IMG/VR virus record: IMGVR_UViG_3300047553_000145
Coordinates: 1-28,891 of that record
Source of the DNA: a virus
Direction: 5' to 3' (one strand)
Length of the DNA: 28,891 nt
Of this stretch, positions 7,552 through 15,400 are shown piece after piece. Positions within the stretch are counted from its first letter, which is position 1. Every line of letters starts with the position of its first letter. The notes beneath the pieces are model-generated. The model worked only from the letters and a program-made list of their open reading frames with translations, did no database searches and was not told the DNA's origin. A program made the position numbers and the translations under genes.

Positions 7552-8772
7552 CTACTTATCTTCAAAATCTTTATATCGATAGTATCCCTTATCAAAGTCT
7601 ACTTGTACAAGAAAATCACCCATAAATCCATTACGGTTCTTTCTAAAGGCACACTCAATAACATCGCTATTTGTACCACGTCCAAGAGCAATAACCCAGT
7701 CTGCATCATAGGCAATCTGTCTAGACCAGGCAGTCTGACCTAATGTTGGAACTGTTGATAAATCATTCACATCGTCTGGTGTTGCAGATGAGATAGCAAT
7801 AATAGGCACTTCTTCACCAATGGCCATGAGTTTAAGTTCTCGTGAAAGATTCTTCATTCGTACAGTTTCATTATCTGATTTCTGATTAGGAGCCATTAAC
7901 TGTAGATAGTCAACAATTACAAAGTCAGGCTTGTATTGATCAATTTTTCCACGAAGAACAGATGGGTTAATCTCTCCACCTTGATCGTTTGAGATAATAT
8001 GAAACTCTGGCTTGCCTTGAAGGTTTTTTGCATGCCACTGCTTTAACATATCTAATTCAATTTCACCATTTGAAATCTTCCTATGTGACCAAAGACCTTC
8101 TCCCATAATAGTAAACACACGGTTACGGACTTCAGTCTCAGACATTTCAAGTGAGATCACTAAAGGTGTTTTTCCCTGCTTCCAAGCCTGTACAGCAAAA
8201 TACAAAGCCATCCATGACTTTCCAATACCAGGGTATGCAAGAAATACACCCAACTGCCCTGGCATAATTCCTGCAGGAAGATAGTTATCAAATCCTGGAA
8301 GATTAGTTTTAATTCCTACTTTACCTAAAGCCTGTTGCTCTTTTACATTTTCAAAGTATGCGATTGCAGACTCAAGGTCAGTCACATCAATATCACGAAT
8401 TGCAGAAGTATTCTTTTTAAGTTCTGAGGTTTGTGTAATAAGATTATCTAAAGCCTTGGTTCCCTCTCCCTGCTGTACATCTCCTGCAGCAGAGCGCAAA
8501 ATATCTTTCAGGCTATCATTTAAATATTCTGTTTGTAATTCTTCTAGATGATGTTTGGTAGCGCCAACACCAGATACTGGATCAAAATCTCTAAACTTTT
8601 CAACGACCAGTGAAACTGGTGGCACTGCAGAGTTGTGCTCAAAATAGTTTCTAATAAAAGCCCAAACATCATTATGAGTTCTTAGTAGATTATCGACATT
8701 GGCTTGAAGCAACACATGAACCTGCTTATCTTCAAGTACAGCAGTAATTAGTTTTGCTTCTGTGTTATTCAC
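7552..8772 (-). CDS. dnaB: DnaB-type replicative DNA helicase
   Basis: A 406-residue RecA-fold hexameric helicase. A short N-terminal helical domain (about 1-125) precedes the ATPase core. Walker A is AYPGIGKSW around residue 178, followed by PLVISLEMSETEV, a hallmark of DnaB. Walker B is FVIVDYLQLM around residue 292. ARTF-like C-terminal strands follow (GRGTNSDVIECAFRKNRNG). It is shorter than bacterial DnaB, mainly at the N-terminus. The start is GTG: AAGGAG lies upstream at good spacing, and the GTG overlaps the end of the preceding gene by 8 bases. It would unwind DNA at the phage fork together with the downstream primase. Confidence 0.94.
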   Translation of the reverse strand: MNNTEAKLITAVLEDKQVHVLLQANVDNLLRTHNDVWAFIRNYFEHNSAVPPVSLVVEKFRDFDPVSGVGATKHHLEELQTEYLNDSLKDILRSAAGDVQQGEGTKALDNLITQTSELKKNTSAIRDIDVTDLESAIAYFENVKEQQALGKVGIKTNLPGFDNYLPAGIMPGQLGVFLAYPGIGKSWMALYFAVQAWKQGKTPLVISLEMSETEVRNRVFTIMGEGLWSHRKISNGEIELDMLKQWHAKNLQGKPEFHIISNDQGGEINPSVLRGKIDQYKPDFVIVDYLQLMAPNQKSDNETVRMKNLSRELKLMAIGEEVPIIAISSATPDDVNDLSTVPTLGQTAWSRQIAYDADWVIALGRGTNSDVIECAFRKNRNGFMGDFLVQVDFDKGYYRYKDFEDK

Positions 8773-9073
8773 TTAACCACTCCTTAGCCATTTTTCTTCG
8801 CTCTGCCCTCTCTTTATCATCCTGCTCTTTATCTCTTTTTGCCTGTAAAATTTTTTCTGTATTATATGCAAAATAGTTCCATGAAGGAGACTGTGCAACA
8901 TTAAAATAATGCTCAAGCAAATCGTAGCATTGACTCATACCATATGACTCAATAAGTGCATCTGCTGACCATTGCTCTACATTTAAATTTAATGATGGCT
9001 TTTGCTCATACCTTGCAGTATGATATTTGCTGTAGCGTGAAAGCAAAGCCATGCGGTCTTTGCGTTCTGCCAT
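8765..9073 (-). CDS. Small protein next to helicase, possible helicase accessory or loader
   Basis: A 102-residue, largely helical protein with a basic N-terminus and a long charged C-terminal helix rich in K, E, D and R (KRDKEQDDKERAERRK). The central part (ALIESYGMSQCYDLLEHYFNVAQSPSW...AYNTEKIL) resembles the small helical modules of DnaD or helicase-loader proteins in style, but I cannot confirm homology. It overlaps the helicase start by 8 bases and shares a TAATG junction with the gene before it, so helicase and this protein are probably translated together. A loader or helicase-regulator role is an inference from position only. GAAGG lies before its ATG. Confidence 0.7.
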   Translation of the reverse strand: MAERKDRMALLSRYSKYHTARYEQKPSLNLNVEQWSADALIESYGMSQCYDLLEHYFNVAQSPSWNYFAYNTEKILQAKRDKEQDDKERAERRKMAKEWLSE

Positions 9074-9276
9074 TAGCCTTCTGCAGCCTCCGATTGGGCT
9101 TCCTTGATCTTCTCTGTCAGTTTGTCTTCAACAAACTTGTATACACGCTCAAACGCCTGATCCGTGTTCTCTCCGTCACGCTTAGAGTCTACGACCCCAA
9201 GGTCAAGTCTGAGAGATTGAAAATTTCCTAAATTCAGTGTGTACCCTAGTGTAACTGATACTTTTGTGTCTTCCAT
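9073..9276 (-). CDS. Hypothetical small acidic protein
   Basis: A 67-residue protein with a beta-rich N-terminal half (VSVTLGYTLNLGNFQSLRLD) and an amphipathic helix in the C-terminal half (FERVYKFVEDKLTEKIKEA). I do not recognise a family. A strong SD (AAAGGGG) precedes the ATG, and its stop overlaps the next start as TAATG. It opens the short run leading to the helicase gene, so a role in replication initiation is possible but unsupported. Confidence 0.7.
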   Translation of the reverse strand: MEDTKVSVTLGYTLNLGNFQSLRLDLGVVDSKRDGENTDQAFERVYKFVEDKLTEKIKEAQSEAAEG

Positions 9277-9290
9277 TTTATACCCCTTTG

Positions 9291-9833
9291 TTAAATAGAT
9301 TCATTCCAAATTGGAACAAATCGTCCATCTTCTGTCTTCGTATATGTAAGTATACCATCGCCCATTCTACGTGTCAACTCTTGTTTTGTAGGCGTAATAT
9401 CATTTGTTATTAAATTATCTTTTCTTGGTCTTCCAATATGATGAGATGCAAGTATATCACGAATCTCTCGTACTTGTGACTCAGAGTAATAAGACCTTAC
9501 CTGCCATCCTCTAGCCCCACCCTTTTGAGATCCAGTAGGAAATGGGATTACCCCACGTTTCATTAAATCTGGCATATATTTTTTGTGTCTATTTACTAAC
9601 TCTGCAGTTTGTCCAACTGTATATGCTCTTTCCCTTTTGGTTTTAAAATCACTAATTAAACAACTTTCAATCTGATCCTTTGTAATATTATAAACAGACA
9701 TAATTCCATTAGATTTATTGAAATGATGAATTCTAACCAAATCCCCATTTAAAAACCAAACCTTTTTATTTCCAGGAATTATAGGCTTGAGATTGTAACC
9801 TTCGCTCTCAGTTGTTCCTTTTTTAGTAGCCAT
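9291..9833 (-). CDS. MerR-like helix-turn-helix DNA-binding protein
   Basis: A 180-residue protein. Residues about 70-130 look like a MerR-type winged helix: AYTVGQTAELVNRHKKYMPD (first helices), then LMKRGVIPFPTG and YYSESQVREIRDIL. A basic GRPRKDN patch follows, resembling an AT-hook. The N-terminal part has small beta segments (KVWFLNGDLVRIHHF). Such proteins in phages are taken as transcription or replication-initiation regulators; the target is unknown. I chose the ATG at 9833 over the upstream one at 9893, because GAGGGAAG lies immediately before 9833 and the longer form would overlap the zinc-ribbon gene much further. Even so it overlaps that gene by 55 bases. Confidence 0.75.
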   Translation of the reverse strand: MATKKGTTESEGYNLKPIIPGNKKVWFLNGDLVRIHHFNKSNGIMSVYNITKDQIESCLISDFKTKRERAYTVGQTAELVNRHKKYMPDLMKRGVIPFPTGSQKGGARGWQVRSYYSESQVREIRDILASHHIGRPRKDNLITNDITPTKQELTRRMGDGILTYTKTEDGRFVPIWNESI

Positions 9834-9970
9834 CTTCCCTCTTCTGAATCCTCTGGTGGATGAAAAAATTTTCTTGATCCACAGTATAAACAATATGTCT
9901 CAATATGCCCAGCAGCAGTATATTGTCTATCAACAAACATATTCTTAAAACATTTTGTACATTTTAGCAT
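9779..9970 (-). CDS. Small zinc-ribbon protein
   Basis: A 63-residue protein with two CxxC knuckles, C4/C7 (KCTKC) and C27/C30 (YCLYC), predicting one zinc ribbon, followed by a charged C-terminal helix (SEEGRWLLKKEQLRAK). The function is unknown; nucleic-acid or protein binding is the usual role of such ribbons. Its ATG shares one base with the stop of the preceding tail gene (TAATG), and no SD is seen, so coupling is likely. Its 3' end overlaps the MerR-like gene by 55 bases. The preserved cysteine pairs argue that the frame is real. Confidence 0.7.
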   Translation of the reverse strand: MLKCTKCFKNMFVDRQYTAAGHIETYCLYCGSRKFFHPPEDSEEGRWLLKKEQLRAKVTISSL

Positions 9971-10413
9971 TAGTTAGGTATTCCAATGGCAATAATGTTA
10001 ACTGCAACAGATAGATCACCAGTAGAGTTAAACCTAACAATTCCTTCAACCTTTGATGTTGTAACTGTTTTTAAAACAACAGACACATTTTTACCAGCAT
10101 CAGTGCCACCAGTATTAATTGGTGTTGCTGTTACCACGGGAGCATACTTAAAGTCTGCTGCAAAATCATATGAGAAACCAACTTCATTTCCAGCACTCTT
10201 GGTTGCACTTGACACAACATCTACATACCCTCCAATTATTCGGGCCTCTGAAGCCTTTACGCTTTGTTTTCCGACACCAGCAGTATCTACGGTAACATAC
10301 TTATAGGTAGCAGGAGAGATCTGTGTAGACAACTCGTTTATAGCGTTTGCTAATTGATAGATGTATGAAACATCTAGTGGTTGTCCTCGTTCTGGAAGTG
10401 GTAGTTTTGCCAT
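9970..10413 (-). CDS. Small tail or fibre protein, lectin-like beta-sandwich
   Basis: A 147-residue protein. The N-terminus has an extended start and a helix (VSYIYQLANAINELSTQI), as in trimerising fibre proteins. The rest is beta-rich, with FKYAPVVTATPIN, VSVVLKTVTTSKVEGIVRF and a final VNIIAIGIPN. This layout recalls H-type-lectin-like tip domains of phage fibres, so a role in host surface contact is inferred. It is the last of the tail genes before the DNA-binding and replication genes. There is no SD; a perfect extended -10 (TGGTATAAT) lies six bases before the ATG, so it may be translated from a leaderless mRNA. Confidence 0.7.
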   Translation of the reverse strand: MAKLPLPERGQPLDVSYIYQLANAINELSTQISPATYKYVTVDTAGVGKQSVKASEARIIGGYVDVVSSATKSAGNEVGFSYDFAADFKYAPVVTATPINTGGTDAGKNVSVVLKTVTTSKVEGIVRFNSTGDLSVAVNIIAIGIPN

Positions 10414-10419
10414 TATTCT

Positions 10420-10425
10420 ATTATA
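10420..10425 (-). promoter_or_regulatory. Probable extended -10 element (TGGTATAAT) between tail and replication genes
   Basis: A perfect TATAAT on the minus strand, with TGG directly before it, sits in the 15-base gap between two tail genes and ends 6 bases before the ATG at 10413. No -35 is evident. It would give a leaderless message and could also supply transcription for the helicase region downstream. Confidence 0.6.
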
Positions 10426-10428
10426 CCA

Positions 10429-10860
10429 TCAAAAGGTCATTAATTCTGTCTCAAACAATGTAGACGTAGTAAAGCGATTTTTGGGAAAAGTTGGCACTTG
10501 TACAGCAAACATAACTTCTGTAATTCCTTCTTTAATTAAACAACTATAAGTATTGCTATATGTGGGTCCAAGATATTCCCAAGATTCTGCATCCCATTTA
10601 ACATAAATGTCATATTCTGATAGATCTTGGACCTGTGCCCAAACTAATGTAATAATATTTAAACTAGTATCAACAGACATTGCATAGTTAATTGCTTGAA
10701 CAGTATTTGGTGATAATTTATATTGAGGGGACCAATGTGATACTCTGTTACGATCTTCTGAAACAATACGATATCTAACTATATACTTATTATCGGTACC
10801 AAAAACAGATGGAAGATTCTTTTTTTGAATAATAACCTTTTTAATGCCTGAGTCAGCCAT
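10429..10860 (-). CDS. Small tail protein, fibronectin type III-like
   Basis: A 143-residue protein. The segment YIVRYRIVSEDRNRVSHWSP and the following strands (ITLVWAQVQDLSEYDIYVKW) look like a fibronectin type III or related Ig-like module, a frequent part of tail tips in actinobacteriophages. A second set of strands (YSNTYSCLIKEGITEVMFAV) completes the sandwich. It is probably a structural or adhesion subunit. The ATG overlaps the stop of the preceding gene as TAATG with only weak SD, so the pair is likely coupled. Confidence 0.7.
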   Translation of the reverse strand: MADSGIKKVIIQKKNLPSVFGTDNKYIVRYRIVSEDRNRVSHWSPQYKLSPNTVQAINYAMSVDTSLNIITLVWAQVQDLSEYDIYVKWDAESWEYLGPTYSNTYSCLIKEGITEVMFAVQVPTFPKNRFTTSTLFETELMTF

Positions 10861-11981
10861 TATTGAACATCCATTGCAAATCTAAATTCAATATAGTTAG
10901 TTGTATTTGCTGATTTAATGATTGTTCGTGCATCAACATTTTTTACCACGGAATAACCAGTAAGGCCATAAAGTGGATTTGAGGTTCCTGTATTTTCAAA
11001 TCTAATGGCATCTAGGCAAATATAAAAATCAGATGACGGTGAGCCATTGTCTATAACGCATGCATATATTTGAACTACATCGATACTAGCCCAAGTAAAA
11101 CCAGTGCTCTTAGTAAGTTGCTGCAACTGTTTTGTAGCAACAAAATATCTATTTGTATTAAAATCAAAATCTTCGGCATCTAGGACAACTTCAAATCTAG
11201 CGTATTCTCCAGTACCATGAATATCAGTAGAGGAAAATTGCAAAAGCAGACGTACAGAATCAGGGATTGCGGTTGATTGACCATCCTTGTTTGCTAATGT
11301 AAAAGAAAATTTTAATTCATCTGTTGGTGCATTTTTATTAAAATCTAGTGTTGCTCCAGTTAAATGAATATGCTCAGATCCAGAATTTACAACAAGTTTG
11401 TTATTTTCATCTAAAGAAAGATTTGAAGAATCCCCAGACATCATAACTGTATTATTGAAGAACCTGCATCTCTCATATCTTTCAACTCTTTCTGTACTTG
11501 TAAAGATTCTGTTATCTGCGTTTGTTTGAAACACTGAGTAAGGTTGATCAATAATATTGTCATCATTATCCCCGTCTAAAGGCTGATAGATTATAGGAAT
11601 TTCTCCTGCAGTATCGGTTGTATGATGTTCCCAGTTTTCATCCTGCGTAAATGCATAAATAGATTTACTGTCATATGCTCCTGCAATTGGATTAGATCCA
11701 GCAGAATATACACCAACTTCGGTTATCTCATAGCGTTCTTCTGTAGGTAATTCAGCAGTTAAAACAATTTTAGATACTCCATTTTCATTTACGTATCCCC
11801 TAGAAGTTATAGGAACCCTAAACATCTCGAAGTCAAGCGCTGACTTTGCGGAGTAGTCTCCAAGCACAGCGTCAGAGTTGACTGGCGTTGCTCCACAACC
11901 AATGGCAATATACGAAGCGTATGCTGGTGCTTGACCAATTAAATACTTTGCCAAAATGCCTTTTCCAATATTTGTTATCAT
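10860..11981 (-). CDS. Tail fibre or minor tail protein with collar-like N-terminus
   Basis: A 373-residue protein. The N-terminal part (about 1-120) has features of tail-collar fibre proteins: an IGKGILAKYLIGQAP start, YIAIGCGATPV, and YEITEVGVYSAGSNPIAGA near residue 95. The C-terminal half is a predicted beta-sandwich with FEVVLDAEDFDF, IDVVQIYACVID and FYICLDAIRFEN, similar in style to carbohydrate-binding jelly-roll modules. It likely attaches to the tail tip through its N-terminus and presents the sandwich to the cell surface (inference). TGGGGTGG lies before the ATG, which directly follows the stop of the upstream gene. Confidence 0.75.
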   Translation of the reverse strand: MITNIGKGILAKYLIGQAPAYASYIAIGCGATPVNSDAVLGDYSAKSALDFEMFRVPITSRGYVNENGVSKIVLTAELPTEERYEITEVGVYSAGSNPIAGAYDSKSIYAFTQDENWEHHTTDTAGEIPIIYQPLDGDNDDNIIDQPYSVFQTNADNRIFTSTERVERYERCRFFNNTVMMSGDSSNLSLDENNKLVVNSGSEHIHLTGATLDFNKNAPTDELKFSFTLANKDGQSTAIPDSVRLLLQFSSTDIHGTGEYARFEVVLDAEDFDFNTNRYFVATKQLQQLTKSTGFTWASIDVVQIYACVIDNGSPSSDFYICLDAIRFENTGTSNPLYGLTGYSVVKNVDARTIIKSANTTNYIEFRFAMDVQ

Positions 11982-12470
11982 TTATTCCACCCCATATATT
12001 GTATCACTAAAGATTGATCCATTATCTAGTATTTCTACCTCAACTTGCTCATCTTCGTTTAAATTGATGACATTAATAATAAGATTGCCAGTCGAAGCCT
12101 CAATATATACTGTCTCACCATTTGGACCAGTTCCAACATTTGGGATAGTGTTTTCTAGTTTAATTGGAAATTTTTTAAAGTATTCTTCTGATGTGTTTTG
12201 CAAGCCCAAAATATTTTGAGGATTATACTGAAAGTTGATACCAGTTAAATTTTTAATAGGCTGATAGATTACGCTCTGACCATTAATAATATCATTTCTA
12301 GCAATATTAATAATTTCTTGTCCACCAATATTTTCAAATATAAGATCTGTCATAACCTCAATCGGTGTTGACTCATCATTGTAAAGGATAATGTCAGTTG
12401 TTGGTATTTTAACACCACTGCTTGATGATGATGGCACAATTTGTGGTATATTAGGATTTGCACTAACCAT
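11982..12470 (-). CDS. Small tail protein of unknown function
   Basis: A 162-residue protein located between the large hub-like gene and the fibre gene. It has an alanine/serine/proline-rich N-terminus (NPNIPQIVPSSSSSG), then beta strands with asparagine-rich turns, including ETVYIEASTGNLIINVINLN and VEVEILDNG. I do not recognise a family. Its place in the tail-tip cluster, the TAATG overlap with the previous gene and GAGG at good spacing make a minor structural or connecting role likely. Confidence 0.7.
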   Translation of the reverse strand: MVSANPNIPQIVPSSSSSGVKIPTTDIILYNDESTPIEVMTDLIFENIGGQEIINIARNDIINGQSVIYQPIKNLTGINFQYNPQNILGLQNTSEEYFKKFPIKLENTIPNVGTGPNGETVYIEASTGNLIINVINLNEDEQVEVEILDNGSIFSDTIYGVE

Positions 12471-15400
12471 TAGACAACCTCACTCAAATAAATAGTCATA
12501 TCTGAGCCTTCCTGTGTTTTAGAATAATCTATATTATATACCAAAAATCTTGAGTCTAGTGGTGCTAATTGATCTACCCCGTCATGACTCTTATAATGAA
12601 TATTGACAATATCACCAAGTTGTAAGATCGGAAGATTAAAGACCCTAAGTCCAATTGACTTTCTTGGCTTAGAAACTTTTGATATCACCCAAGACATGAT
12701 TTCTTCTGCATCATCCTGTGTTTGAATATATGGGGTATCTAATGTAAAGTCTTTTTTGCCATAAGTTAGTCTACTTATTTTAATATCTTCATAGTCCTGA
12801 AATGCTTTTAAGGGTGATTTAACAAACTCTGTATTATTAAAATCTGTATTAGAAAAATTACTATTTTTAGAAAAATAGGAATCTACTGTCAATTCGTTTT
12901 GTGACTGCTGAGTAAACGTGACTCCTTGAATTCTAAGATAATTTCCAGTTGTTTCGTCTAGGCTTAGCGCTGTATCTGTTGCATTAAATATTAAAAATTC
13001 CGCACCATATGATCCTGCTCTAAAACCAGAAACAGTGTACCCCTTAATTCTATTAAATGTTGGAGACATCTTTGCATATATTGCTGGATAGGCTTTGTCA
13101 TAACGAACATTAAAATATGCAGCCTCTCTCATGATAGTTCCAAATTCATCAAAATACATGTTATATTTTGGTGGCTCAGATGGGCTGATTCCAGAAAGAT
13201 ATGTAGACTGAACGATTCCACTCATAGCATATTTACCAAATGATTCATTAGCACTAATTTCAGAATCTTCAATTGCAGATATTACTGGTGTGTCCAGTGC
13301 AAACACTGTATTCTGAGAATAGTTATTATTTAGCGCATAGATGTTTTCAAACATACATTTTGATGCACCACGAGTAAAGAGGGCCATATTATTGTATAGT
13401 GGCAATGGGTTGGTGTCATCAACGCTAGTAATTAGTTTATTATTAATGTATAGGTAGAATCTTCTTGTTGTACCTATATCCTGGTATTCTACAGCCAAAT
13501 CATATACCGTTGGGTTTTGCTCTCCAACCATGCGATATTGTCCAGTAAACTTGCCATTATCAACAATGATGTTAGAAAGACCTCCCCATAACTTAATTGG
13601 TACAGCCTTGGCTGATGATGGATCTTTTGCTATTTTATAGAAAATAATATTGTGAATAACATCTGATGTATCTGTATAAGCACTAATATTATTTTCTGTA
13701 AGTGCTACTATTTCAAAATAATATCCGTTGTTTGTTTCTGGATTAAGCATTACGGCTAATCCACCGCTTCCGCCACCAATATTAATATTTTGGTTTGGCT
13801 GTGATCCAGTCACCACATAGTAGGTTGATGTTCCGATTGGGGTTTGTCCACGAGTTTCATTATTTTCGATCTTACCAACAATACGCATTCTTGTTCCGAA
13901 ATGTTTAAACTTATCTGTTAAAGGCTTATATACATAGGATAAAAAGTTAATCGGTGACTCAGTAGTGCTAAATGACGGACCTTCTAATATCAGAGCAGAT
14001 GACTGAATTGTACCAGTTTGTGTAGACTTTAGACTATTAACCTCAGTCTCAGTCATATATGTGCTGGAAAGAAAATTCTTTATGATACCAGTTCTTACTG
14101 ATTTTTGTGCTAATATATTGTTTACTCCTGCTGCTGCAACAGTATAAGGTGTTGTCTGGTTAGACTGACTATTTGTAGAAAATAGATATTGCGAATTCAT
14201 ATCACAGCCACGAACATTTGAATTGTCGGACCAGTAGGAACTAATACCAGCAGGATGAGACACAATACTAGTGCCAAACTGCCCTCTTCCATGCTTTGCT
14301 ACTGCTCCATTTTTATATTTGAAGACACCGTCTATGGTTTGATAGTTAGGCTCAGAATAGATTCGAATTAATCCTGTTGGGTATATCTTTCCATTAAAGG
14401 TTATTTTAGAAAAATAGTTTTCATATTCTTGGGCACTAGAAATCCAAACATTGCCTATACCACCAACATTATATTGAACAGCATCGTATTTAATAATTTC
14501 TGAGTTAGCATAAAAATATCCAGAATTTCTTGTTAACCAATAAACACCTTCACCAAGATCAATAGTGTTATTGATCACGGTATTGTTAATAACCGTTGGA
14601 ACGCTATCTGATAGGGCAGAGTTTAATGGGATTGCACCAAGAACATAACTAGACTGCGAAGAAACCTCAGCATTGACAGATTTGGTATTATCTGAACCAA
14701 CCACTTCCCACAAAAGAACTGGCTTATATATCCAAGTTTTATCTGAATCAATCATGCTTGCCTGTTTTAAAGATCCAAACGTTTTTTGTATATACCTTGT
14801 TGTATAAGTTATCTTTCCATCATTAAACACATCTTTTTCTTCTGATGCTACTTCTAAAATATTTGCTAGATTTGTTGAAGTTGATTCATTTTCAAGAACA
14901 CCAGAATCCTGTTGGTCATCTGAACCGTATAGTGTTAGAGTAGTGTCTCTCTGCTCTTCAGATGGCATTAGATATTCTTTACTCATCATAACAAAATTAT
15001 TGTATTCATCAAAGAACATTGCTGTCTGACTTGAGACTGCAAGATCATTTAATATTTCTGCAATGCTTTTATCTGGTGGAATATAAAAGAATGGAATAAC
15101 TAACTCATTTTCATTTGTAGTTCTATAAAAAACATAATTAGAAAACCCTATTGAATCTAATAATAAAGAAATTGCATAACTTAGCGATGCGCTTGTAACT
15201 AGCATTTGTGGTGCTGTTAAAGACTCTAAGTAAAAAAACATGTCCCTTAGTTGTAGTTGAACAACCTTAGTTGCTGTAACTATTTGAGGAAATCCCTCTG
15301 AATACATAGTTTTTATTGGAACAAAGTAATCATAACCATCCACATTAACAACAATGTCATAAAACTTAATTTGAATATTGTTTGATACATAGTTTGAAAT

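Noticed and set aside
9291-9893. Longer form of the MerR-like protein starting at 9893
   Set aside because: The ATG at 9833 has GAGGGAAG directly upstream. The longer form would overlap the zinc-ribbon gene by 115 bases.
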